Shown here: in pieces, positions 1 through 6,396 of the stretch | Position numbering within the stretch: position 1 is the stretch's first letter | Layout of the letters: every line of letters starts with the position of its first letter | Source of the DNA: Baffinella frigidus | Lineage: Eukaryota; Cryptophyceae; Cryptomonadales; Baffinellaceae | DNA length: 14,526 nt | NCBI GenBank assembly: GCA_026770585.1 | Contig: MU646933.1 | Location: forward strand, 97,451 to 111,976 | Direction of reading: 5' to 3' | Notes under the pieces: generated by a model | Told to the model about the DNA's origin: nothing | The model's database searches: none | What the model saw: the letters and a program-made list of their open reading frames with translations, nothing else | Made by a program: the position numbers and the translations under genes

Positions 1-112
1 CTAAACCTTACACCCTACACCCTAAACCCTACACCCTAAACCCTACACCCTAAACCCTACACCCTACACCCTACACCCTACACCCTACACCCTACACCCT
101 ACACCCTAAACC
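1..112 (+). repeat. Telomere-like heptamer array (CACCCTA / CCCTAAA)
   Basis: About 15 heptamers, first alternating CACCCTA and CCCTAAA, then mostly CACCCTA. CCCTAAA is the C-rich strand of the plant and green-algal type telomere repeat. The mixture of variants and the adjoining unique DNA indicate an interstitial or degenerate subtelomeric array, not a functional chromosome end. It is followed at 128-155 by a 28-bp segment beginning GGCAGGCTCAATGC that recurs identically at 681-708 after the second array, so array plus flank were duplicated together. Confidence 0.9.
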
Positions 113-164
113 TAAGCTCCAAACCCAGGCAGGCTCAATGCTACAACCGGAGAAGATCTAAATC

Positions 165-303
165 TCATAGGAAAACGGTTTTGATTTAAAACGTTTGATT
201 CAATGAAAAGCACTACAGGATTGCTTTAATATTACTAGTAAAACTGATTCTGTGTAGTAAATTTTATTGCCAGGAAGTTTTAAATTAAAACCGTTTCCCT
301 AAG
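165..303. mobile_element. Family A fold-back element, copy 1 (139 bp)
   Basis: The arms are imperfect inverted repeats (left GGTTTTGATTTAAAAC, right GTTTTAAATTAAAACC). They flank a core with CACTACA on the left, TTTAATATTACTAGTAAAA in the loop and TGTGTAGTAAATTTTATTGC on the right. AAATC occurs directly at both outer edges (160-164 and 304-308), giving a 139-bp element with a possible 5-bp target duplication. It is far too short to encode a transposase, so it would be non-autonomous (MITE-like). The arms resemble those of the copies at 1970-2108 and 7513-7677. Confidence 0.75.
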
Positions 304-308
304 AAATC

Positions 309-522
309 AGTGTTCCAACCTCGTGCCTGGCCTAACAAGAGGTGGAATGGCTCAAAAGGTAATGAAAGTTACTACTACACAGGCTACATATCGGTGCTTT
401 GGGAGGCGACACGCGAGAGCAGAAAGATGCTCTAGAGAGTCACCTACCCAGAGTCATATATCACCGAGTCACAACGTATACGAAGAAAATAGGCCCCTCT
501 GACATTTTCGTGTTGCTTGGCA
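309..522. other. Unassigned spacer
   Basis: Apparently unique sequence between a fold-back element and a telomere-like array. I see no open frame with coding character, no repeat and no RNA gene. Confidence 0.4.
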
Positions 523-680
523 GCCTAAACCCTACACCCTAAACCATAAACCCTACACCCTACACCCTACACCCTACACCCTCAACCCTACACCCTACAC
601 CCTCAACCCTCAACCATAAATTGTAAGCCCTCAACCCTCAACCCTCAGCCCTAAACCCTAAACCCTAAGCCCTCAATCCT
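523..680 (+). repeat. Degenerate telomere-like array
   Basis: Mixed CCCTAAA, CACCCTA and CCCTCAA heptamers, with a short break near 617-628. It runs into the 28-bp flank also found after the first array (681-708 equals 128-155). CCCTCAA is a local variant absent from the first array. Confidence 0.85.
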
Positions 681-797
681 GGCAGGCTCAATGCTACAAC
701 CGGAGAAGTTTCAGATGGGCGAAATCACCTCTTTCCAGCACGGGTCAACCCTAACCCCAAACTTTAAACCCGGAAGGGGCCACGAAGGGATTATCGT

Positions 798-936
798 CCC
801 ATTTTGGGCCGAGTTTCCGTTACCTTATTTGTAGGCCGTAGAAACCCCCCTATGCCCCTACGGGTTGCCTACCGTAGGGTCGTAGGTCTTATCGCTTGTT
901 TTTGTTCCTCGAAATTACCTCTTTTCAACGCGGGTC
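798..936. repeat. Dispersed repeat R1, copy 1
   Basis: Starts at CCCATTTTGGGCCGAG and includes GTTACCTTAT, the run ACCCCCCTATG, GGTTGCCTACCGTAGGG and GTAGGTCTTATCGCTT. A tail at 908-936 contains ACCTCTTTTCAACGCGGGTCC. Related copies lie at 1652-1843 and 3557-3652, with a fragment at 12289-12345. The tail alone also occurs near 720-749. No coding capacity is evident; it behaves as a dispersed non-coding repeat. Confidence 0.75.
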
Positions 937-939
937 CGT

Positions 940-1180
940 TCTCAACCCTCAACCCTCCCTAAACCCTAACCTCTAAACCCTAAACCCTAAACACTGAACC
1001 CTACACCCTAAACCCTAAAACCCTGAACCCTACACCCTAAACCCTAAACCCTAAACCCTAAACCCTAAACCCCAAACCCCACACCCTGAACCCTACACCC
1101 AAAACCCAAAACCCTAAACCCTAAACCCTCAACCCTAAACCCTAAACCATAAGCCCTAAACCCTAAACCCTAAACCCTAA
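940..1180 (+). repeat. Telomere-like array, mostly CCCTAAA
   Basis: A long run of CCCTAAA with scattered CACCCTA, CCCTGAA and CCCCAAA variants. All repeats have the C-rich strand on plus. It is one of the two blocks closest to the canonical algal/plant telomere heptamer; the other is at 11158-11556. Confidence 0.9.
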
Positions 1181-1498
1181 GCGCACATCTTCCAGAGGCC
1201 TATGGAAGACGCCGCGAGATTCTTTCCACCTGGATTTGAACCCCAAACCCTCAAACCTCAAACCCCAAGCGGGTTTCAGCCCTACACGGGTTTCCCAATC
1301 GCCGTCAACGCCCTAAACGGGGTTCAACAAAAACGGACCCGTTCCAAGGGTGTCCTTGTACTGCTGTCACGTCCCGAAAGTAGTACCGGGCTGTAACAAG
1401 GCGGTACAAAAAGGTACAAGCCGGTACAAAAAGTTACTACCGTCACGTCCAAATAAGCCGTCCATCTATCATATATAGGCCACACACACAAGAATTTT
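1181..1498. other. Degenerate C-rich spacer with GGTACAAAAAG repeats
   Basis: Decayed heptamer-like text gives way to a patch at about 1400-1440 where GGTACAAAAAG occurs twice around GGTACAAGCC. GTCACGTCC appears on both sides of the patch (near 1367 and 1443). The 64-codon open frame at 1202-1396 is only a translation of heptamer-like sequence. Confidence 0.5.
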
Positions 1499-1610
1499 CA
1501 CCCTAAACGGGTTTCCCAAACCCAAACCCAGCCCTAAAACGGGTTTCCCAAACCCTAGCCCAGCCCTAAACGGGGGTTTCCAAACCTCAAACGGGTTTCA
1601 CCTCAACGCG
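1499..1610. repeat. Tandem repeat of CCCTAAACGGGTTTCCC units
   Basis: Three to four imperfect units combine a C-rich half (CCCTAAA) with a G-rich half (CGGGTTTCCC), followed by AAACCCAGCC. Each unit can fold on itself because AAACCC and GGGTTT are complementary. It looks like the telomere heptamer remodelled into a higher-order repeat. Confidence 0.65.
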
Positions 1611-1651
1611 ACACCCTCAGCTCTTTCGAGCGGGGCAGATGGTACGACCGG

Positions 1652-1843
1652 CCCATTTTGGCACGAGTTTCCGTTACCTTATCCGTAGGAACCCCCCTAT
1701 GTCCTCACCGGTTGCCTACTGTAGGGTCGTAGGTCTTATCGCTTGAGGAAGCCTCCTATGTCCCTGCGGGTTGCCTACCGTAGGGTCGTAGGTCTCATCG
1801 CTTAAGGGTTATTCGAAACCACCTCTTTCCAGCACGGGTCCGG
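1652..1843. repeat. Dispersed repeat R1, copy 2 with internal duplication
   Basis: A full R1 copy at 1652-1744 is followed directly by a second, partial copy at 1745-1803 (GCCTCCTATG to GTAGGTCTCATCGCTT). The shared tail ends in CAGCACGGGTCC. The partial tandem copy suggests slippage or unequal exchange. Confidence 0.75.
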
Positions 1844-1874
1844 CCTCGACCCGAAACCCTAAACCCTGAACCCG

Positions 1875-1950
1875 CAGATGGTACTATCTGGTGCTAGACG
1901 GGAGCAAGAAGCAAACCTGGTGCCGCCGCCACTCTCTTGTGGTACACGCC
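1875..1950 (+). CDS. Coding-like unit U, copy 1 (partial)
   Basis: Frame at 1875 gives QMVLSGARREQEANLVPPP. The same segment appears at 2670-2732 as EMVLSGARREQEANVVPPP, and an interrupted form lies at 2167-2340. Repetition of the unit in one frame with conservative changes (L/V) hints at a coding origin, but there is no start codon or full domain. The upstream part is replaced by telomere-like DNA. I do not recognise the protein. Confidence 0.35.
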
Positions 1951-1969
1951 CCCCGAAGTGGATCAAATC

Positions 1970-2108
1970 TAACGCGGAAACGGTTTTGATTTCAAACCAT
2001 CGGACTCAATGAAAATTAATACACGAATGCTTTGATATTACTAGTAAAACTCATTATGTGTAGTAAATTTCATTGCCATTTTTAAAAAACCAATGCTGTT
2101 TCCCTATG
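1970..2108. mobile_element. Family A fold-back element, copy 2, inside unit U
   Basis: A 139-bp fold-back with arms GGAAACGGTTTTGATTTC / GTTTCCC, loop TGATATTACTAGTAAAA and right core TGTGTAGTAAATTTCATTGC. It is bordered by AAATC at 1965-1969 and 2109-2113. The uninterrupted counterpart at 2588-2616 reads CCCCCCGAAGTGGATC, then AGATG, then GAGGATGG. Removing the element plus one AAATC from this copy restores exactly that length, which supports insertion with a 5-bp target duplication. Confidence 0.8.
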
Positions 2109-2113
2109 AAATC

Positions 2114-2356
2114 GAGGATGGGGCTGGGCCATTTCCGCCCACAGACGGTTCGAATTCGAACCGTGCGGAAATGTTACTACCTGGTGCTAGAGCCATTCTG
2201 GTAGGACTTGGCCAAATCGAACTTCGAACTTTCAAGATGCGAACTTCTAGATGGAACGTAATTATTAGTAAACAACATGATTTGTGCTGCAAACTTGAAT
2301 TCAAAACACGGGAGCAAGAGACAGACGGGGTGCCGCCGCCACTTTCTCGTGGTACC
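2114..2356 (+). pseudogene. Coding-like unit U, copy 2, split by a 117-bp insert
   Basis: Begins EDGAGPFPPTDGSNSNRAEM, matching EDGAGPLAPTDDSNSNR of copy 3. It continues to GGTGCTAGA at 2191 and resumes with CGGGAGCAAGAG at 2309. Between these, 2192-2308 holds 117 bp absent from copies 1 and 3, where GGTGCTAGACGGGAGCAAG is continuous. The frame stays open because the insert is a multiple of three, but its translation has no counterpart. The insert ends near an ATTATTAGTAAA stretch reminiscent of the family A loop. Confidence 0.45.
2192..2308. mobile_element. 117-bp insertion in unit U
   Basis: Defined by comparison with the two uninterrupted copies (1890-1908 and 2684-2702). It contains GTAATTATTAGTAAAC and TTTGTGCTGCAAAC, loosely like a decayed family A core. 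I find no clear terminal inverted repeat or target duplication, so the class is uncertain. Confidence 0.5.
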
Positions 2357-2587
2357 ATTCGGAACACTACGGAGAACCATCTCAAGTCAATTATCGGATT
2401 GTTTCTTAGGAAACACGCCACAAGTCAGCAATTGTTGGTCACGTTACACCGGATATCCGGTGCTGCGGTTCCTCGTAGTGTCCCGAGTGGTGAAGTATCA
2501 TTGTTCTTGTACCAGGAATTGACTAGATGGCGTTGTAAAGGGGTCCAGGGCTAGACACTTTCCTAGTTAAGTGTCCCGAGTGGTAAG
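2357..2587. other. Spacer with short palindrome and a direct repeat
   Basis: Holds a 16-bp perfect palindrome CACCGGATATCCGGTG (2447-2462) and the string GTGTCCCGAGTGGT twice (near 2478 and 2570). No recognisable gene. Confidence 0.4.
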
Positions 2588-2749
2588 CCCCCCGAAGTGG
2601 ATCAGATGGAGGATGGAGCAGGGCCACTTGCGCCCACAGACGATTCGAATTCGAACCGTCTGTGGGCGGAGATGGTACTATCTGGTGCTAGACGGGAGCA
2701 AGAAGCAAACGTGGTGCCGCCGCCACCTTCAAGTGAAGGGCAAATCGAT
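2588..2749 (+). CDS. Coding-like unit U, copy 3 (uninterrupted)
   Basis: Frame VDQMEDGAGPLAPTDDSNSN, then RLWAEM, then VLSGARREQEANVVPPPPS. It carries the joined versions of both sites that are split in copy 2. Its middle is a 38-bp near-perfect palindrome (2631-2668), so DDSNSN may be encoded by palindromic DNA, not by selected protein sequence. Low-complexity P and acidic segments and the lack of a start codon argue for an internal exon or a non-coding repeat. No family recognised. Confidence 0.35.
2631..2668. repeat. 38-bp near-perfect palindrome
   Basis: Runs from CGCCCACAGACG through TTCGAATTCGAA to CGTCTGTGGGCG with one mismatched pair and no loop. Copy 2 (from 2136) has the left half and centre, but its right half is cut short after ACCGTG. 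The palindrome is therefore either newly completed here or partly deleted there. Confidence 0.85.
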
Positions 2750-2777
2750 GGTTTCTCAAATCAACTCCAATACAAAG

Positions 2778-2796
2778 GCACTCGGAATCCGAGTGC
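2778..2796. repeat. 19-bp palindrome
   Basis: GCACTCGGA, one central base, then TCCGAGTGC: perfect 9-bp arms. No function evident. Confidence 0.7.
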
Positions 2797-2806
2797 ATCT
2801 GTGGGA

Positions 2807-2846
2807 GGTTAACTTAAGATTTGCCCGGTTAACTTAAGATTTGCCC
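2807..2846. repeat. Two perfect tandem copies of a 20-bp unit
   Basis: GGTTAACTTAAGATTTGCCC is repeated exactly twice. The identity of the copies suggests a recent duplication. Confidence 0.9.
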
Positions 2847-2872
2847 CTGGGTTGCCTCCAGGGTGGATCGGG

Positions 2873-3051
2873 GATCTCATCCGGACGAGAATTTCCCGAA
2901 AATACGATTTTAAAAGTATTTTCAACGAAAATTACTACACAATTTGTCTGTACTTTTTAAAATGGTCACGTCCGTGTAGTAATTTTCATTGCAAATCGGA
3001 TCGGAGGTCCCCGAAATCGTATTTTCGGAAAATACTCGCCGCGATTAGATC
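2873..3051. mobile_element. Family A fold-back element, copy 3 (long arms)
   Basis: Outer arms GATCTCATCC / GATTAGATC and an inner pair CCGAAAATACGATTT / AAATCGTATTTTCGG surround the family A core: AACGAAAATTACTACAC on the left, GTGTAGTAATTTTCATTGC on the right. The arm sequence is unrelated to copies 1 and 2, yet it is still self-complementary. The ACTAGT loop motif is not preserved. Confidence 0.75.
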
Positions 3052-3118
3052 AGGACCCTGACCCCGAAAACCTAACACCTTCCAGGTTCAGTCAACCATC
3101 ATGAAACACTGAGCCCCC

Positions 3119-3160
3119 CCCACCCCCCCCTCTCGTTGGCAGATAATTGGAGATAAGGAC
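3119..3160. repeat. Repeat with CAGATAATTGGAGATAAGG, copy 1
   Basis: A C-run followed by CTCGTTGGCAGATAATTGG and AGATAAGGAC. It recurs at 3449-3485 with two substitutions, and the shorter GGAGATAAGGACGA recurs near 3678-3691. The two main copies bracket the inverted repeat at 3259-3428. Confidence 0.7.
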
Positions 3161-3258
3161 ACTTTGGCTTAGGGGGAGTCCTACGAAACATTAGGTCCTA
3201 GGAGCCCTACGGCGTACCGTAGGCAATACCTTAGGCTGAACTACCCGGTTTTCAGGAC

Positions 3259-3428
3259 GTTATCCTATTAGTGCACTGCCAGGGCGGAGTTTTTGCATCA
3301 GTCAATTTACCTGCGAATGTGCAGTAAAAAAGTCCCCATTACGGGTACCTCGTTTCTAAGTTGACATATTTTGTGGGTGAATTGACTTTTACAAAATCTC
3401 CGGCCTGGCAGTGTATTAGTGAGATAAC
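3259..3428. mobile_element. Diverged family B fold-back element
   Basis: Termini GTTATC / GATAAC, with matching internal blocks CACTGCCAGG / CCTGGCAGTG and GTCAATTTACC / GGGTGAATTGAC. It shares GTCAATT and GTTGAC blocks with the sharper element at 6245-6394. Arm pairing is clearly decayed. No convincing target duplication. Confidence 0.6.
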
Positions 3429-3448
3429 GAAGAAGACGGGACGCTCAC

Positions 3449-3485
3449 CCCCCCCCCTCGTTCGCAGATAATCGGAGATAAGGAC
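3449..3485. repeat. Repeat with CAGATAATCGGAGATAAGG, copy 2
   Basis: Same arrangement as 3119-3160 (C-run, CTCGTT, GCAGATAAT, GGAGATAAGGAC). It leads directly into the first CACACGCCAGGTC repeat, without the fold-back element found at the equivalent place near 3698. Confidence 0.7.
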
Positions 3486-3556
3486 GATGTGACGCTCGGC
3501 TTCCCCGCGCAAGCTCAGCCCACACGCCAGGTCGTGATAGGGAATTTCAGAACGCC

Positions 3557-3652
3557 CGAGTTTCCGTTACCTTATCCGTAGGAACCCCCCTATGTCCCTA
3601 CGGATTGCCTACTGTAGGGTCCTAGGTCTTATCGCTTGGGGGTTATTCAAAA
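3557..3652. repeat. Dispersed repeat R1, copy 3
   Basis: CGAGTTTCCGTTACCTTATC, then ACCCCCCTATG, GATTGCCTACTGTAGGG and AGGTCTTATCGCTT, followed by GGGTTATTC, in the same order as at 1659-1815. Confidence 0.8.
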
Positions 3653-3697
3653 CTCCTTGGAAGTCCGCTGTGTGGTGGAGATAAGGACGACCAGGCT

Positions 3698-3836
3698 AAT
3701 CTCCATAGAAGTATTAATTAATTGCTTTTGGCGCAACGAAGTTTACTATACAACTGATTTACTATTACTTTTATGAGCAAATCGTGTAGTAATTTTCGTT
3801 GCCCAAAAGCAATTAATTAATACTTGTATGGAGATT
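3698..3836. mobile_element. Family A fold-back element, copy 4 (139 bp)
   Basis: The arms AATCTCCATA, then AAGTATTAATTAATTGCTTT, pair almost perfectly with the right arm. The core is GCAACGAAGTTTACTATACA / CGTGTAGTAATTTTCGTTGC. Length equals copies 1 and 2 (139 bp) although the arm sequence differs completely. A paralogous stretch at 3475-3510 runs from GGAGATAAGGACGA to GCTCGGCTTCCCCGCGC without the element, so it is a candidate empty site; the exact junction is ambiguous because the arm itself ends in GGAGATT. Confidence 0.8.
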
Positions 3837-3846
3837 AAGGCGCTTG

Positions 3847-4137
3847 GCTTCCCCGCGCAAGCACACCCCACACGCCAGGTCACCCGTGCGCCTAAAGTTG
3901 ATTTTCCTAAAGTTGATTCTACTTGCCGCGCAAGCACCTCCCACACGCCAGGTCATGATTGGGATTTTCAAAACGCACCGTTTCGTTTCGTGGTACTAAA
4001 TGAGTGTGCTGTCCCAAGTGAGACGCAACTCCTCGTCCTTTCCACGTCCACACGCCAGGTCACGCGTGAGCCTAAAGTTGGTTTGCCTAAAGTTGATCCT
4101 CCGGATGTGCCACGCAGAGTTGCATCAGAACCCCGCT
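3847..4137 (+). CDS. Coding-like repeat with TRQVTR-PKV-PKVD motif
   Basis: One open frame contains TRQVTRAPKVDFPKVD near 3874-3921 and TRQVTREPKVGLPKVD near 4054-4101. CACACGCCAGGTC occurs four times (3521, 3869, 3942, 4049), three of them after a GCGCAAGC-like context. In-frame repetition with conservative changes suggests coding origin, but the start lies inside fold-back DNA and no domain is recognisable. It may equally be a non-coding repeat that happens to be open. Confidence 0.3.
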
Positions 4138-4267
4138 AGAACCTAGACCCTGAACCCTAGACCCTAGACCCTAGACTTTGGACCCTGGACCCTAGACCCT
4201 GAACCCTGAACCCTAGACCCTAGACCCTAGACCCTAGACCCCAGACCCTAGACCCTAGACCCTAGAC
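4137..4267 (+). repeat. CCCTAGA heptamer array, block 1
   Basis: About 18 heptamers, mostly CCCTAGA, with CCCTGAA and CCCTGGA variants. This is a one-base variant of the telomere-like CCCTAAA, homogenised locally. Confidence 0.9.
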
Positions 4268-4409
4268 GTGAACAGGCCCCCCGTCGCAACACTGCGGAGT
4301 TTGTACACCGAAATATTATGTCAACATGGTCTTCTCTCTCCCTACTTGGTGCCCAACCGAAACTCGCATAAACCCCAGACCATACACCCCAGACCATAGA
4401 CCCTTGCCC

Positions 4410-4539
4410 CTGGACCCTACACCCTACACCCTACACCCTACACCCTACACCCTACACCCTACACCCTACACCCTACACCCTACAACCTACACCCTACAAC
4501 CTACACCCTACACCCTACACCCTACACCTTACACCCTAG
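4410..4539 (+). repeat. CACCCTA heptamer array
   Basis: About 18 nearly identical CACCCTA heptamers with a few CAACCTA. The preceding 4361-4409 is a degenerate lead-in (CACCCCAGACCATA). The array ends precisely in the palindrome at 4532-4557. Confidence 0.9.
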
Positions 4540-4557
4540 ACAATATTGTCTAGGGTG
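4532..4557. repeat. 26-bp perfect palindrome at a satellite junction
   Basis: CACCCTAGACAAT followed by ATTGTCTAGGGTG, with no mismatch and no loop. It lies where the CACCCTA array stops and the CCCTAGA array begins, and each arm contains a junction heptamer (CACCCTAGA). Confidence 0.9.
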
Positions 4558-4564
4558 GACAATA

Positions 4565-4637
4565 TTAGACCCTAGACCCTAGACCCTAGACCCTAGACCC
4601 CAGCCCTTAGACCCCAGACCCTAGACCCTAGACCATA
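4565..4637 (+). repeat. CCCTAGA heptamer array, block 2
   Basis: About ten CCCTAGA-type heptamers resume after the palindrome, with the same variant as block 1 (4137-4267), so the CACCCTA block and palindrome sit between two parts of one satellite type. Confidence 0.85.
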
Positions 4638-4659
4638 AACCCCAAATACCCACTCTCAG

Positions 4660-4767
4660 GCAGTGCCTGCGGCTGAGGCGATCACGGAAAAGGAGGAGGT
4701 CCCATACGTGGGGAAGAAAAGAGGGCGCCCCCCGAACCCCCCGAAGGAGGAGCGCGTGGAAAGTGAG
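4660..4767 (+). CDS. Candidate AT-hook exon, copy 1
   Basis: A 36-codon phase 0-0 segment between an AG acceptor (CACTCTCAG, 4651-4659) and a GT donor (GTGAG|GTGGG, 4767/4768). The protein has KKRGRPPNPP near residues 19-28; GRP within a basic stretch is the core of the AT-hook, which binds the minor groove of AT-rich DNA. The start AVPAAEAITEKEE and end KEERVESE are charged. A second copy lies at 4975-5044. Inferred role: internal exon of a nuclear, DNA-binding protein. The frame continues into the (CT)n tract as a serine/leucine run, which is why I end it at the donor. Confidence 0.45.
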
Positions 4768-4779
4768 GTGGGTTCCCTC

Positions 4780-4962
4780 CATCTCTCTCTCTCTCTCTCG
4801 CTCTCTCTCGCTCGCTCTCTCTCGCTCTAGCTATCTCTTTCTCTCTCTCTCTCGCTCTCTCTCTCTCTCTCCTTCTCGTTCTCTCGCTCTCTCTCTCATT
4901 CACTCTCTATCTCTCTATCTCTCTCTCTCTCTCTCGTTCTTTCTCTCTTTTTCTCCATCTCT
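4780..4962 (+). repeat. (CT)n microsatellite between AT-hook exons
   Basis: An imperfect CT tract with scattered CG, TT and TA interruptions, pyrimidines on plus. It starts just after the donor of the first AT-hook exon and ends just before the second, so it could serve as an extended polypyrimidine tract in a plus-strand transcript. Confidence 0.95.
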
Positions 4963-4974
4963 CATCCCATACGA

Positions 4975-5044
4975 CATCCCATACGTGGAAAACAAGCGAG
5001 GGCGTCCCCCGAACCCCCCGAAGGAGGAACGCGTGAAAAGCGAG
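4975..5044 (+). CDS. Candidate AT-hook exon, copy 2
   Basis: IPYVENKRGRPPNPPKEER, then VKSE, aligns with VPYVGKKRGRPPNPPKEER, then VESE, of copy 1, and keeps the same end (GAG|GTGCC at 5044/5045). Nucleotide changes include synonymous ones (CGC/CGT, GAG/GAA), which hints at protein-level constraint. The upstream edge is unclear: ATCCCATACG is duplicated and there is no adjacent AG acceptor, so this copy may be a decayed duplicate. Confidence 0.4.
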
Positions 5045-5100
5045 GTGCCCAGATTTTGCCTGTCCGTCTGTGCCCAGATTTTGCCCAGATTTTGCCTGTT
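5045..5100. repeat. TGCCCAGATTTTGCC repeat
   Basis: TGCCCAGATTTTGCC appears at the start and again after 30 bp, followed immediately by an overlapping CCCAGATTTTGCC. It is a short local minisatellite following the second AT-hook copy. Confidence 0.8.
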
Positions 5101-5473
5101 CAGCAGCAGGAGCTACGCACGAGTTGAGCGTGGTCCACGAACACGAGCAATCCCACCTCTGCATCGGAATCCAGTTTGTGAAGTACAAGTGTTTCCGTAA
5201 GAAATCCTTGCTCGCTCGCTCGCTCACTTCGCTTTCGGGCGTCCAAAATATCAATAGATCGTACATACGATATATTCGCGCCCACAGCGCGAACCGACCA
5301 CTCGAGGCTAGACATGGGACCATTTTAAAACTGGGATTCTTTTACAAGTGAAAAAAAAGGTGACACGCTTTCCGTGCAGGAACGTGACCATTTTCCCCCA
5401 CAAAATTTAAAATCGACATTTATTCTGTTCGCATGGATAGCCTCGTGTGGTAAGCCCTGCACGCAAGCGAACT
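5101..5473. other. Spacer without recognisable gene
   Basis: Mostly unique-looking sequence with a short TCGC run (GCTCGCTCGCTCGCTCAC, 5211-5226). The open frames crossing it on both strands have no domain and no duplicated counterpart. I see no RNA gene. Confidence 0.4.
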
Positions 5474-5647
5474 CTACCACCAACCCTCACGGTTTTGGCA
5501 AATGATCGAATTCGGCGGTACGTAATGCCCTTGCAGACCGTCGGATTCCGACGTCGGTTATTTTTAAAACTCCAAAAGCAAGGTGTTTAGAGTTTTAAAA
5601 ATGGTACGTAATTTCCCAATTGTCCAAACCGTGAGGACTGGTGGTAG
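5474..5647. mobile_element. Fold-back element (family G)
   Basis: Outer arms CTACCACCAACCCTCACGG / CCGTGAGGACTGGTGGTAG and an inner pair TTTTTAAAACTC / GAGTTTTAAAAA around a short centre near 5574-5589. GGTACGTAAT is a direct repeat in the two halves. About 174 bp, non-coding, MITE-like. No sibling copy seen in the window. Confidence 0.65.
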
Positions 5648-5683
5648 TGTTCCAAGCTACCTCGGCGCAGACCCGCCAGACTG

Positions 5684-5790
5684 GTTCAGAACTCAGAACC
5701 CAGAACTCAGAACGCTAAGAACCCAGAACTCAAACGCTTCTGGGTTCCGCACTCAGAACTCAGAACTCTGTCTCAAAACTCGGAACTCCC
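5684..5790. repeat. Tandem repeat of CAGAACT / CAGAACC units
   Basis: About a dozen short units such as AACTCAGAACCCAGAACTC with drift. A local low-complexity repeat; the surrounding open frame (5583-5882) translates it and is not credible as a protein. Confidence 0.8.
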
Positions 5791-5858
5791 ACGCCAGGGA
5801 GATCGAAACATCCGTTTTTGACATATTTCAAGGTACACCTCTTGAATTCTTCAGTCAA

Positions 5859-5878
5859 CCACGACAGATCTGTCGTGG
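5859..5878. repeat. 20-bp perfect palindrome
   Basis: CCACGACAGATCTGTCGTGG, no loop, no mismatch. Isolated; no related copy noticed. Confidence 0.8.
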
Positions 5879-5897
5879 ATAAGGCGTCGGTTTCCCT

Positions 5898-6235
5898 CGA
5901 CCATTCTGGCGTGGTGGGCTGGGTGCTCAACACAAGCCAAAGCCGAACTCGGCTTGAACAGCCCCGCCGGCAGGCTCGTGAACGCCCGCGTGACCGGTCA
6001 CGCGGACGCCGAAGCCAACTGTCCGAGGTGACTGCCTTGGCGTGTTCCATGACAGTTGAGGGTGTGGGGTGTCAGGTGTAGGGTTTCGATCATTCTGGCG
6101 TGGTGGGCTGGGTGCTGAACACAAGCCAAAGCCGAACTCGGCTTTGGCCACAAGTCAATTTCGGGGAGGATTGCTGGTTTCTTCTCCAAAAGTGGCCGGT
6201 TCGTGATACCCTGGATCATTCTGGCGTGGTCAGCT
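5898..6235. repeat. Segmental duplication with CATTCTGGCGTGGTGGGC units
   Basis: The segment from 5898 to about 5957 (CATTCTGGCGTGGTGGGC through AGCCGAACTCGGCTT) recurs at 6088-6147 with one or two changes, and its first 17 bases recur at about 6216-6232. The second copy ends in a hairpin (GCCAAAGCCGA / TCGGCTTTGGC). Between the copies lies a 20-bp perfect palindrome CCGCGTGACCGGTCACGCGG (5986-6005). Confidence 0.8.
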
Positions 6236-6244
6236 GACCAGAAT

Positions 6245-6394
6245 TTATCTCAGAAAACAAGTTCTAAAACTCGTTTTCTTAAGTCAATTCCCCTATAAAT
6301 TTGTCAACGTATGCGGAGAGTAAAGAATAAGTTGACGAATTTGTAGGGGAATTGACTTAAGAAAACGAGTTTTAGAACTCGTTTTCTGAGATAA
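6245..6394. mobile_element. Family B fold-back element with 4-bp target duplication
   Basis: Two 64-bp arms (6245-6308 and 6331-6394) pair with only three mismatches around a 22-bp loop. The arms begin TTATCTCAGAAAAC and include AAGTCAATTCCCCTA. GAAT flanks both sides directly (6241-6244 and 6395-6398), a likely 4-bp target duplication. A decayed relative is at 3259-3428. It lies immediately upstream of the candidate start codons at 6397 and 6406, so it would form the promoter-proximal or 5' leader DNA of that candidate gene. Confidence 0.85.
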
Positions 6395-6396
6395 GA

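Noticed and set aside
1-112. A real chromosome end
   Set aside because: The array is mixed CACCCTA/CCCTAAA, short and one of several internal arrays. The window edge is arbitrary, so a terminal telomere cannot be inferred.
2093-2554. 153-codon open frame on plus and overlapping minus frames
   Set aside because: It runs across a fold-back edge, a split unit U copy and a 117-bp insert. Only short parts have paralogues; the whole is not credible as one protein.
4763-5200. 145-codon serine/leucine-rich frame and its minus-strand R/E-rich mirror
   Set aside because: Direct translation of the (CT)n tract. Only the AT-hook segment at 4975-5044 is retained as exon-like.
5898-6235. Structured RNA gene (hairpins AGCCGAACTCGGCTT and a G+C-rich palindrome)
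   Set aside because: Hairpins are explained by duplicated short palindromic repeats; no tRNA, snRNA or rRNA signature could be recognised.
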